Shown: positions 13,732-21,605 of the stretch, piece after piece
Layout: every line of letters starts with the position of its first letter
Numbering within the stretch: the first letter of the stretch is position 1
Source of the DNA: Nitrosopumilaceae archaeon
GTDB taxonomy: Archaea > Thermoproteota > Nitrososphaeria > Nitrososphaerales > Nitrosopumilaceae
NCBI GenBank assembly: GCA_030041535.1
Contig: JASHNR010000022.1
Location: 1-41,713 of the forward strand
Length of the DNA stretch: 41,713 nt
Direction: 5' to 3'
Notes under the pieces: model-generated
Database searches by the model: none
Seen by the model: only the letters and a program-made list of their open reading frames with translations
What the model was told of the DNA's origin: nothing
Position numbers and translations under genes: made by a program

Positions 13732-14718
13732 ATGAGAGAACATCTAATGTTTCATCAAAAAAGATCTAGTTTAGCTTTGTCAATGTATGGCATGATGATA
13801 TTTTCTGTAATTGCACTAAGTGCAAACTTGGCATATGCTCAAACTAGTACTTCTAGTAGTACCTTCTATACTCCAGAAACTGTTGCATTGACAACCTTTG
13901 CTAGTTCAGTAGCAGGAGCAGCTCCTAAAATAATTGCGGCTGGTGTCCTCTTGGCAATTGGATTTGTTATAGGAAAAGTGGTGGGCAGGATTGTAGAAAA
14001 AGCTGCAAAAAAACTCATGCAAAAAACAAACTTGCAAAGCATCTCTGAGGTTCACTTGGTCGAAGAAACCATGGGTAAATTTGACTCTGTTCACTTGGTT
14101 TCAGCAACAATAAGGTGGTTTGTTTATCTTTTCTTTGTAGTGGCAGCAATTAACGCATTACAACTACAACAACTTACTACTGCAATGACATCGCTTTGGT
14201 TATGGATTCCAAACCTACTTGCTTTCGTACTTATTGTCATGATAGGTTCTATTATTGCAAACTATGTGATCAAGTGGGTAAACCATGAACTCATGGTCAG
14301 ACATTATGGTGGTTCAAGATACATAGGAATAGGAGTAAAGACTGTGATTTACAGTATTGTCTTTGCAGTGGGACTAACACAAATAGGAGTTGGCCAATCA
14401 ATAATACCCACTCTTGTTTCTGCATTCTCATGGAGTATTGCAATAGCAATAGGGGTAGCTATTGCAATAGGTCTGGGATTCACTCTAAAGGATGTATTAC
14501 CAGCGGCAATAGCTGGTGCATCTGCTCAAAGAACGATATTCAAAGTAGGTCAGAAAATTAAGATTGGAGATATAGCAGGAACAATCACGGCTTCCGAATT
14601 GCTGCACATAATTGTAACAAATGAGAAAAACGAAAGCGTGGTAATTCCAACAAAGGAGCTCATGAACAAGCATGTCACCATAATAAACAAGTCCGGTAAG
14701 GACGTGCTTACAGTCTAA
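13732..14718 (+). CDS. MscS-like mechanosensitive channel family protein
   Basis: A 328-residue membrane protein. After a signal-like first helix (SMYGMMIFSVIALSANLAYA), it has helices near residues 62-85 (KIIAAGVLLAIGFVIGKVVG), 122-140, 152-180, 200-218 and a pore-lining region FSWSIAIAIGVAIAIGLGFT followed by LKDVLPAAIAG, then a small beta domain (FKVGQKIKIGDIAGTI, VVIPTKELMNKHVTI). The KDVLPAAIAG/VGQKIKIGD passage matches the start of MscS-type beta domains. Such channels release osmolytes when turgor rises. The C-terminal domain is much shorter than in E. coli MscS. Inverted repeats upstream may regulate it. Confidence 0.82.
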   Translation: MREHLMFHQKRSSLALSMYGMMIFSVIALSANLAYAQTSTSSSTFYTPETVALTTFASSVAGAAPKIIAAGVLLAIGFVIGKVVGRIVEKAAKKLMQKTNLQSISEVHLVEETMGKFDSVHLVSATIRWFVYLFFVVAAINALQLQQLTTAMTSLWLWIPNLLAFVLIVMIGSIIANYVIKWVNHELMVRHYGGSRYIGIGVKTVIYSIVFAVGLTQIGVGQSIIPTLVSAFSWSIAIAIGVAIAIGLGFTLKDVLPAAIAGASAQRTIFKVGQKIKIGDIAGTITASELLHIIVTNEKNESVVIPTKELMNKHVTIINKSGKDVLTV

Positions 14719-14759
14719 ATCTAGAAAAACATATCTTTCTGTTTGTATATCAAGAAAAT

Positions 14760-15518
14760 ATGCAATCAAGCTGTTCTAATCTTGATTTTGACACAATCAA
14801 GAATTCTTTCTTATTCTACAAGACCGTAACAAGTCAATACAAGGATCCTCAAGTCTTGAGATCGGTTAGGAACTTGATACCTAAAGATGTGCTGGAGGGA
14901 GCAGATCTGGTTCCATCTCTTTTGAAGTGGTTTACAGGTTTTATGACCTGGACCCAAAATCAAATCTCCTGCAGTAATTGTAATGATGACTCGAAGAACT
15001 TGATGCAGGTTAAAGTGCAGACAGGAGATTCCTGGAGAGTACGCAAGACAGAGATTCACACTTGCAGTAAATGTGGAGCAGAAAAAATAATTCCAAGATA
15101 TAGTGATGTATTGAAAATTGCCCAAGAACGGTATGGAAGATGCGGTGAATGGTCCATACTCTTTGGTGCCATACTAAACTCAGTCTCAGTCAAATCAAGA
15201 ATAGCATATGACTACCTTGATCATTGCTGGAATGAAGCATATGTTGATGGCAAGTGGTTTCACGTGGATTCAACGTTTCAATATCCTCACTCATTTGACA
15301 ACGCACACTATTATGAGAAAAACTGGAAAAAGCAATACGTATACGTTATTGCATTTTCGCAAGACAAGATAGAAGATGTTACAGGCAGGTACACAGAACA
15401 ATGGAATGCCGTCCTATCAAGAAGAAATAGCCTTGGAAAGTTTGGAAATATTGATGTAAACTCTATTTCAGACCTTCAGAATTTTTATGATAGTGTACAG
15501 TCGTTGTATTCTAGTTAG
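14760..15518 (+). CDS. Peptide:N-glycanase (Png1/NGLY1)-like transglutaminase-fold protein
   Basis: A 252-residue soluble protein that matches the catalytic core of eukaryotic cytosolic PNGase, which removes N-glycans from misfolded glycoproteins. Seen: a zinc site C71-x2-C74 and C102-x2-C105; the nucleophile segment GRCGEW with Cys128; DHCWNEAY with His155; WFHVDS with Asp170; and a downstream YVIAFSQDKIEDVTGRY that closely mirrors YVIAFS-DVT-RY in PNGases. Cys-His spacing (27) equals that of yeast Png1 as I recall it. N-terminal PUB and C-terminal PAW domains are absent. Archaeal substrate is unknown; deglycosylation of N-glycoproteins is a reasonable inference because thaumarchaea make glycosylated S-layers. 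It starts 41 bases after the channel gene. Confidence 0.85.
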   Translation: MQSSCSNLDFDTIKNSFLFYKTVTSQYKDPQVLRSVRNLIPKDVLEGADLVPSLLKWFTGFMTWTQNQISCSNCNDDSKNLMQVKVQTGDSWRVRKTEIHTCSKCGAEKIIPRYSDVLKIAQERYGRCGEWSILFGAILNSVSVKSRIAYDYLDHCWNEAYVDGKWFHVDSTFQYPHSFDNAHYYEKNWKKQYVYVIAFSQDKIEDVTGRYTEQWNAVLSRRNSLGKFGNIDVNSISDLQNFYDSVQSLYSS

Positions 15519-16747
15519 GATTTTTGCTGTGTCGTAACTGATCTTTGCTTTCCGGGTTTTAGGAAAAATGCACAAGCAATGATTGCTCCGGCACATACTT
15601 CTGTTATGGTAAAACTGTAAAATGGAAATGTGTAGTTTATAGTGAAAAGTATGGCACCGATTATTGTTCCAGCAGACACTGACACATTTCTTAATGTGTC
15701 ATATACTGCAAATAGCGCAGGCCTTTTTGCCCTCGGTGTTAACTCGATTTGAAGAGCCTCATGCGTTGGGCCATAACTGATACCTGTCGCAACCATTGCA
15801 AGCAATATTGCAAGTATTCCAAGGAAAGAATGCTCCAAGATAAGAAATATTGAGAGTGGAGCCGTTGTGATGACAGACAGAAATAGCATTTTTCTCTTGT
15901 CAAACCTGTCTGAAACAATTCCAAGAGGGGTTCTAACAAGATTTGCAAACAGGATCTGCATGCTCAGTATTATCCCCCACTGGAAGCTATCAAGTTTTGC
16001 GACTGTAATGCCATAAAATATCAGATAAGGACTAGTCGTTGAATTTGCTATGATGACTAGTACGTAGGCTGAAAGCAACGGAACCAATGGCTTTGGCAAC
16101 GTAGTAAGATTGGACCAGAAATCCCTTGAATGGGAAAACACTGATTCAAGTGGCTCTTGCTTTTTGGTGCCATCTGGCAATACTTGCTGATCATGTGGCG
16201 ATTTTGGATCTTTTTCGCGCAAGAATCTGACTAGCAATATGGTGGAAACTGGTGATATTGCAAGTGATACCAATGCTCCAAGCCTGAATCCGTCTACTGT
16301 TCCCATGGTATGAACCAAATATCCTCCAACAAGCGGTGCAAAGATCAAGGGTATAGTGGTAAGTGTTTGGTAAACTGAGAGCTGGGCAGTCCTGTTTTTC
16401 TGTACTGTGGCATCAGCTACTAGCTGTCGCCAGGCTGTTGAGCTAATTGCACCTGTTGCACCAATCAATATGGGAATTGAAAGCACAGTCCAGCTGTTTG
16501 AGAGATAGTATCCAAGAAGTATGGCTGGCCCTATCCATGATGTCAGGATTGCAATCTTTTTGAGGCTATGTCGCCCGGCAATGATTCCACCTGAAATAGT
16601 AGATGGTATCCCAATGAGTGTCGCAAATGTCGTGATTATTCCATACTGGAGTACTGTTCCGCCAAGTGAGGTAAAGTAGATTGGCAGAAATGATAGTGCT
16701 ATGTTGCCTATGCTTCCAATTGAGGTAGCAACAATCAGTATACCAAT
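15515..16747 (-). CDS. Major facilitator superfamily transporter with no canonical start codon
   Basis: A 12-helix MFS permease. The first ATG/GTG/TTG in frame is GTG 16486, but that would remove about three helices. Coding clearly continues upstream in the same frame: GILIVATSIGSIGNIALSFL, PIYFTSLGG, QYGIITTFATLIGIPSTISG, and a basic GRHSLKKI loop that is the usual helix 2-3 turn. The open frame reaches a TGA at 16787-16789 with no canonical start. ATT at 16747, preceded by AAAGGG (16752-16757), is the best candidate. Either a rare start codon is used or the gene has lost its start. The substrate is unknown. It converges on the PNGase-like gene and ends within its last four bases. Confidence 0.78.
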   Translation of the reverse strand: MGILIVATSIGSIGNIALSFLPIYFTSLGGTVLQYGIITTFATLIGIPSTISGGIIAGRHSLKKIAILTSWIGPAILLGYYLSNSWTVLSIPILIGATGAISSTAWRQLVADATVQKNRTAQLSVYQTLTTIPLIFAPLVGGYLVHTMGTVDGFRLGALVSLAISPVSTILLVRFLREKDPKSPHDQQVLPDGTKKQEPLESVFSHSRDFWSNLTTLPKPLVPLLSAYVLVIIANSTTSPYLIFYGITVAKLDSFQWGIILSMQILFANLVRTPLGIVSDRFDKRKMLFLSVITTAPLSIFLILEHSFLGILAILLAMVATGISYGPTHEALQIELTPRAKRPALFAVYDTLRNVSVSAGTIIGAILFTINYTFPFYSFTITEVCAGAIIACAFFLKPGKQRSVTTQQKS

Positions 16748-16861
16748 GTTTCCCTTTGGGATGATCTCCTTCGTATCGCTATATCTTCAGTAAACTATTC
16801 TTTAATCTGTTGGGTTGAAATTTACTGTATCCAAAATTCGTTGGATGTTAAAAAAACTGTA

Positions 16862-16956
16862 TACCGGGGGTGGGTTTCGAACCCACGACCTCCAGATTAT
16901 GAGTATTGTCCTTTTTGTGGAGACTGGCACTCTAGGCCAGGCTGAGCTACCCCGGC
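16862..16956 (-). tRNA. tRNA-Met(CAT), elongator type, with non-canonical intron
   Basis: Minus-strand gene. Acceptor GCCGGGG (16950-16956) pairs with CCCCGGT (16863-16869), with discriminator A at 16862. The T arm is GTGGG-TTCGAAA-CCCAC. Mature anticodon arm CCAGA-CTCATAA-TCTGG forms only after removing 19 bases (16905-16923) between stem positions 30 and 31, giving a normal 76-base tRNA. The anticodon is CAT; the elongator-Met body is favoured over tRNA-Ile2. CCA is not encoded. Confidence 0.92.
16905..16923 (-). other. 19-base intron in the anticodon stem of tRNA-Met
   Basis: The insertion TCTCCACAAAAAGGACAAT (minus strand) lies between tRNA positions 30 and 31, not at the canonical 37/38. 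The boundaries cannot slide without breaking the stem. Archaeal splicing endonuclease would have to accept a relaxed bulge-helix-bulge here. Confidence 0.8.
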
Positions 16957-17148
16957 ATAGATTACGCGTTATTTCAACTGCAATTAAATGTAGCTCGTGT
17001 AAAATATTGAGCAAATTTCAAAAACCAATTCTTTTAAAATACAAAAAGATATTTGCAGTCTAAAATTAATTAGACTGCTTTTTTTTGGGAGGGCGCAAAT
17101 GACGCGATAGTTAATCAACCAAATTGTTAGTACAATCTTTTGCTGACT

Positions 17149-17619
17149 CTATCCGCGTATTAGGTCTGCCCACATTTTTCGCTCTTCCATCGGAATGTAG
17201 TGAGGTCTTCCTTCAGCTTGCTCTTTTATCTGGTCCACTGCAAGTTCTGCCTCCATGTGCAGCTCATCTGCAATTGTTCCTGGGAAGAAACGAGCTGGTC
17301 CTGAGATCTTGTAATCCATCTTGACCTCAAGAAGCGTTCCATTACCAAGTGATGTCAGGATAATGTCTTTTGTTCCTGTTATCACTCCTTTTGTCCAAAG
17401 GACATGAACTGCTTCTTTTGGCAAGAGAGTTATTTTTTGATGGCATTTTTCCATCTTGCCCAAGATCACTTCTCTGATTATCTCGTTGCCGTTCTTTGAG
17501 ATGTTTCGTATAGACTTGGCGAGATTCCAAAATTTTGGATCGTCATCAACTCTTGATACGACATCCCATACTTTTTCTATTGGTGCGTCAATCTGTACCT
17601 TGACCTTGATTTCTACCAT
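17149..17619 (-). CDS. SRPBCC/START-like ligand-binding protein
   Basis: A 156-residue protein with the SRPBCC (polyketide cyclase/CoxG-like) pattern: VEIKVKVQIDAPIEKVWDVV at the N-terminus, a DDPKFWNLAKSIRNI turn, central strands (IIREVILG, VHVLWTKGVITGT) and a long C-terminal helix (ELHMEAELAVDQIKEQAEG). These folds bind a hydrophobic ligand in a deep pocket. No partner gene is adjacent to indicate the ligand. The start is an ATG at 17619 with no unusual features. Confidence 0.82.
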   Translation of the reverse strand: MVEIKVKVQIDAPIEKVWDVVSRVDDDPKFWNLAKSIRNISKNGNEIIREVILGKMEKCHQKITLLPKEAVHVLWTKGVITGTKDIILTSLGNGTLLEVKMDYKISGPARFFPGTIADELHMEAELAVDQIKEQAEGRPHYIPMEERKMWADLIRG

Positions 17620-17705
17620 ATCATTATACTGTCAAAACCACCATAAATTGTCTGGGTATACATTGTAAGACAAGATACTGCCAAGTTATCGGTAAACAAA
17701 TCCCA

Positions 17706-17921
17706 TCACTTGACTGCATCGACTCGACAGATTATCAGCTCCTTGCTACCAGATTCTATCGTCACCGCTTCACCTGCAGTCCCGTCTGGCACAACCCCTG
17801 TGCCTCGAAGCAAGATGTTGTGAGCAGCGTTGATGTCTCTATCAACACGGTAATTATGATACGTCCAGATAACTTGACAGTACCTAAGACAACATTTTGT
17901 TGAGCGAATGCTCACTAACAA
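17706..17921 (-). pseudogene. C-terminal fragment of an IS605-type TnpB
   Basis: Only the end of the nuclease is left: YRVDRDINAAHNILLRGTG holds the third RuvC aspartate and the DRD-NAA-NIL signature, followed by the usual tail VPDGTAGEAVTIESG. Upstream frames show no RuvC I/II or zinc finger, so the gene has lost most of its length. The flanking spacer shows no clear element ends. It differs from the copy near radA in its tail, so the two derive from different element lineages. Confidence 0.8.
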
Positions 17922-17963
17922 TGTTCATCATTTCATAAATATCAAAAGTCAGAAATACATCTC

Positions 17964-18503
17964 ATGGGGGAGTCCGATGTCATCAAGAAAAAGACTGCTA
18001 CTATCACATTTCGATTTGAAGAGGGTCTCATAAACAAACTACAACAAGAAGCAAAGGAGCATCAGATAAGCACCAACACGCTTGCAACTCAAGCCATGAA
18101 AAGATTTCTCGAGTGGGACGTTTATCAGCCAAGAATAGGCCTGGTCAGCCTCAACAAGCCTGTATTTGTAAAAATTTTCGGTGGTTTAAAGGAGAAGGAA
18201 GTGATAGAAATTGCGCGCACCATAGGCAAAGACGAGGTAAAAGACGTTGCATTATTCATGAAAGGAGACGTTGACATTGATTCATTCATGTCATGGTTTG
18301 AGATACAGATGGTAAATTCTTCTGTCCAGGTAAGCCACATGTCTGAAAAAGGGGTGCATACTTTTGTCATGAAACACGATCTTGGAAAAAACTGGTCGTT
18401 ATACAACAAGACTATACTGGAGCTAATCTTTGATGACTTATTTCACAAAAAGATAACTGTCAAGTATAATAAAAATACATTTGCACTACGATTCTCTGAA
18501 TAA
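17964..18503 (+). CDS. Possible ribbon-helix-helix DNA-binding protein
   Basis: A 179-residue protein. Residues 10-50 (KTATITFRFEEGLINKLQQE, then STNTLATQAMKRFLEW) fit a ribbon-helix-helix: one strand and two helices, as in the Arc/MetJ class, where the strand pairs to form the DNA-binding surface. The remaining 130 residues alternate strands and helices (FVKIFGGLKEKEVIEIARTI, KDVALFMKGDVDIDSFMSWF) and end in a basic strand; I do not recognise them, but they could bind a ligand or mediate oligomers. It starts 43 bases after the tnpB fragment and is probably a regulator. Targets are unknown. Confidence 0.6.
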   Translation: MGESDVIKKKTATITFRFEEGLINKLQQEAKEHQISTNTLATQAMKRFLEWDVYQPRIGLVSLNKPVFVKIFGGLKEKEVIEIARTIGKDEVKDVALFMKGDVDIDSFMSWFEIQMVNSSVQVSHMSEKGVHTFVMKHDLGKNWSLYNKTILELIFDDLFHKKITVKYNKNTFALRFSE

Positions 18504-18532
18504 ATTTTTCAAAAAAACAAGCAGAAAAAAAC

Positions 18533-18554
18533 AGCCCGCAGTTATTGTCGGGCT
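18533..18554. terminator. Hairpin terminator between converging genes
   Basis: AGCCCG (18533-18538) and CGGGCT (18549-18554) make a 6-bp stem with a 10-base loop in the 80-base gap between two converging genes. With A-rich sequence on the left, it could end transcription of the minus-strand gene as well. Confidence 0.55.
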
Positions 18555-18583
18555 ATCTATTGTCCCAAGTTGGGGTTTGTGCG

Positions 18584-18889
18584 TTAGCCGTAAGTGTTCA
18601 TTCTGTCCTTTATCTTGACATCATATGTTCCCATGATGTACTGGCCTGGCTGGACATTGTGATATGTACCTGTTAATTTTACTAGGTAGTTGTCTTGTGT
18701 GTCTGCCCATACTCCGCTTGGGTCTACTGAGACTACCTTGACTTGTTCAGTGACATATTGCGGGAATAGATTCCAGATAGGCCAAACCATAGTCATCATG
18801 ACAGCTATGATTGCAAGCATTCCCAACCCGAAAAACATTGGCATCAGATTTCTTGGTGCCTCGCGGTCTTCGTGTTTTGATTCTGTCAT
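18584..18889 (-). CDS. Small single-pass membrane protein
   Basis: A 101-residue protein with a short charged N-terminus (MTESKHEDREAPRN), one membrane helix at about residues 17-38 (MFFGLGMLAIIAVMMTMVWP) and a C-terminal beta-rich domain (VKVVSVDPSGVWADTQDNYL, VKLTGTYHNVQPGQYI) that would lie outside if the N-terminus is cytoplasmic. No family is recognised. The domain has an OB-like look, but this is weak. It may be a subunit or assembly factor of a membrane complex. Confidence 0.65.
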   Translation of the reverse strand: MTESKHEDREAPRNLMPMFFGLGMLAIIAVMMTMVWPIWNLFPQYVTEQVKVVSVDPSGVWADTQDNYLVKLTGTYHNVQPGQYIMGTYDVKIKDRMNTYG

Positions 18890-18984
18890 GGTATTATTTG
18901 CACTGGCAAAAATATAATCAGGGCGTATTCAATGTAAGACAAAGTATGACGCAGGACCCTGAAATGGTTATACTGAGAGTGAAA

Positions 18985-20562
18985 TTAATCTTTGGCAATA
19001 TCTTTCCAATTTGCATCTACTTTGGAAACCCACTGGAATTTCTTTTGTAATGCACTAGTGTAGAGTTTCTCCCATTCTAAACCTACCTGGTCAGACCATG
19101 CTTTGACTACTCTTGGATCTATATAGTTGCGCAGCGACGTACCAAGATTGTAATCCCGTGTCTTTTCGGTAAGTTCTATGGTAAGTTTTAGTTTCTCTTC
19201 TCGCTGTTTTTGTTTTTCTGCCTGCTTTTCAGTCTTGGTGGGAATCTCCTTGAGTTTTTTTAGCGCATCTCTTTTTTTCTGGAGTGCTTCCTCAAAACTC
19301 TTAGGGATGGTTCTCTTATGGTTACATGTTATTGCTGCCTCAAGATTTGCCATCTTTGCATGATAAATCTTGATGTTTTCTGACTTTGAATCCAATTTGT
19401 CTACCTTCTTCAGATAATTCCTAACTACATTTGTTGCCAAATATGTCCTGAATACTTTGGCAGTAAGTCCCTTGACTACTCCACTCAAAAACTCGTTTAC
19501 ATGTCTTGAAGTAATACCATCAAATATGAGATCGTCTGGCTTTTTCTTTTCAGTAAACCTTCTGAGGTTTTCATAAAAGACCTTGTCCTGTTCTCCTACT
19601 GGTAATGGCTTTTGCCATCTTACACTGTCCTTTCCAAGAAAGTCAAATTCTATGATACCCGGTTTTAGCTTGATGTGTTCCACACGTAGAGTTGTGGCAC
19701 CTACCGTGTCTGCCTCATCAGGATCCTTTTCATCTCCTACCCTCATTGCAGTCTTGTAAATTAGATAACTAACTGTAGCTATGCGCCTTACCTTGTCTTC
19801 CTCATCTGACATCTTTTTGACTATGGCATCGAGCACCTTGTCTATGTGCTCTGACAGCTTGGTTGCCTTTTCATATTTCATCTTGTCACGCTCTTGCTTT
19901 AGGTCCGAAGTGTCAGAGAGCCAGACATACTTTCTCTTCTCAGTTAGGCTGTCCTCCCAGCTTGCAAGCCACATAAAATCAGACTCATGAATTACTTGAC
20001 CCCACTTTCCTGGCGGGACTTTGGCATGTTCTCCAAGGTTTAGTGTGACGTCCTTTTCAGTGACTCGAGGCTTCCATCGTCCTCTGATTGGGTGATCGCC
20101 ACGCCCTATGAAAAGGCCAGGTGGTTCTGCCATCCAGTTGGCAACCTCTACTTCCTTGCCATCCATTATTGCCTTTCCGTATACTCCCTTCATCTTTTCC
20201 TTGATCTCCTTTCTCGTGGCTGCAATCTTCTTTTTTTCCTCTTTTGTTATTGTGAGTTTGGCGTCTTTTTCTTTATCCACAACCTTGAAGGCATCTGAAA
20301 AATCAATATCTGAAAACACAGTTTTCTTGTATTTTTCTGGAAGTACAGTGATGAAATCAGAAAAGAAATTTTTCTGAAAAACAGAGTCTTTCACATACGG
20401 AGTGTCTTTCTTTTTTGCCCACTGGTATGCCATCTCTTCTGCATCCAAGCTCAGGGGGACCTTCTCGCCCTTGATCCTAATCGTTATCCCCTTTGATTCA
20501 AAGGGGGGAGGGAATGCAATACCATTATGTTGTAATGTCTTCCATTTCATTTTCAATATCAC
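18985..20562 (-). CDS. Eukaryote-like DNA topoisomerase IB
   Basis: Topoisomerase IB relaxes supercoils by a transient 3'-phosphotyrosine link. This 525-residue protein has the eukaryotic TopIB order: a core start WKTLQHNGIAFPPPF, the cap domain with PGLFIGRGDHPIRGRWKPRV, the catalytic domain with YKTAMRVGDEKDPDEADTVG and FRTYLATN, a linker coiled coil (KQAEKQKQREEKLKL), and the C-terminal SLRNYIDPRV with the nucleophile Tyr480. Among archaea this enzyme is a hallmark of Thaumarchaeota and relatives. It is shorter than the human enzyme because the charged N-terminal region is absent. Start is GTG 20562 or ATG 20550. Confidence 0.96.
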   Translation of the reverse strand: MILKMKWKTLQHNGIAFPPPFESKGITIRIKGEKVPLSLDAEEMAYQWAKKKDTPYVKDSVFQKNFFSDFITVLPEKYKKTVFSDIDFSDAFKVVDKEKDAKLTITKEEKKKIAATRKEIKEKMKGVYGKAIMDGKEVEVANWMAEPPGLFIGRGDHPIRGRWKPRVTEKDVTLNLGEHAKVPPGKWGQVIHESDFMWLASWEDSLTEKRKYVWLSDTSDLKQERDKMKYEKATKLSEHIDKVLDAIVKKMSDEEDKVRRIATVSYLIYKTAMRVGDEKDPDEADTVGATTLRVEHIKLKPGIIEFDFLGKDSVRWQKPLPVGEQDKVFYENLRRFTEKKKPDDLIFDGITSRHVNEFLSGVVKGLTAKVFRTYLATNVVRNYLKKVDKLDSKSENIKIYHAKMANLEAAITCNHKRTIPKSFEEALQKKRDALKKLKEIPTKTEKQAEKQKQREEKLKLTIELTEKTRDYNLGTSLRNYIDPRVVKAWSDQVGLEWEKLYTSALQKKFQWVSKVDANWKDIAKD

Positions 20563-20707
20563 TACATTTTTTACCTAAATCTGTTGACTTTGACAAAAAT
20601 TGACTCTCTGACTTATATCAATCTATTCAAAAATAATGTAAAAAATTCATACATTTTTTGAATAATTATACATGTTGTGTTGAAAATATTTTATATGTAG
20701 AAAAGAT

Positions 20708-21541
20708 CTAGCTAAAAAGTTCCTTTTTTATATAATTTTCAAACTCGATATCAGTCTTACTCTTTTTGGCCTCAAGAAACATTATGGCATCATTACCCAC
20801 GGGATATCTGGGTAATGGGTCCTCAGAGCTTACTGCATTGATTATGGTTCTTGCTACCTCTTGAGCGGGAGTGCCCATCTCAGACATCATGGTCAAACCA
20901 AGCATCACTTTTTCAGTGATATCCTTGTAAACGGAATCTGGTTTTGTAGATTTTTTCAGTGACGCAAACAGGTTGGTCTTGACAACACCGGGTTCTATTA
21001 TTATTGTCTTGATGTTAAATGGTGCAAGTTCATATCTCATGGATTCACTGAGCCCTTCGAGTGCAAATTTTGAGCTGATATATGCAGGTGTTACAGGAAA
21101 TCCAATTCTTCCAGCAACTGAACTTACGTTTACTATGATTCCTGACTTTTGCATGCGCATTGTTGGCAAGACTTCTTGGATTGTTCTTACAACGCCAAAG
21201 AAATTAGTCTCAAACTGTGCCTTGATGTCTTTAATTGAGAGGTCTTCAAGGCAACCAACTAGGAAATATCCAGCATTATTTACAAGCACATCTATCCTTT
21301 TCTTATCCTGAACTATTTTTTTTATAGAATCTTTGATTATCTCTTCCTTGTCTACGTCTAGTTCTAAAACCTCTACCTTCAGGCCCTCTTTTTTTGCCAC
21401 CTCCAGTATCTTGCTACTTTTCCTTGTATCACGCATTGTAGCATATGTGAAATAGCCATCTCTTGCCAAGGCAAGTACGGTCTCAAAGCCTATACCGCTT
21501 GAGCTGCCTGTGACAATTGCAACTTTTTCCATAGTTAGCAT
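20708..21541 (-). CDS. Short-chain dehydrogenase/reductase
   Basis: A 277-residue classical SDR with the NAD(P)-binding TGSSSGIG near residue 11, LVNNAG, the catalytic Ser in VNVSSVAG and the YISSK Tyr-Lys pair, plus EPGVVKT after it. The length and C-terminal extension resemble SDRs that act on retinol-like, steroid-like or long-chain substrates in other organisms, but the archaeal substrate is not inferable. It is separated from topoisomerase IB by a 145-base AT-rich gap and may form its own unit. Confidence 0.88.
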   Translation of the reverse strand: MLTMEKVAIVTGSSSGIGFETVLALARDGYFTYATMRDTRKSSKILEVAKKEGLKVEVLELDVDKEEIIKDSIKKIVQDKKRIDVLVNNAGYFLVGCLEDLSIKDIKAQFETNFFGVVRTIQEVLPTMRMQKSGIIVNVSSVAGRIGFPVTPAYISSKFALEGLSESMRYELAPFNIKTIIIEPGVVKTNLFASLKKSTKPDSVYKDITEKVMLGLTMMSEMGTPAQEVARTIINAVSSEDPLPRYPVGNDAIMFLEAKKSKTDIEFENYIKKELFS

Positions 21542-21605
21542 TCTAAAATCGTATTAATATTTTCTATCATTGTGGATGGTATTGCAGAAAAGACAAGATC
21601 TAATT

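Noticed and set aside
20563-20707. Possible small RNA in the AT-rich gap between topoisomerase IB and the SDR gene
   Set aside because: No stable hairpin, conserved motif or open frame was found.
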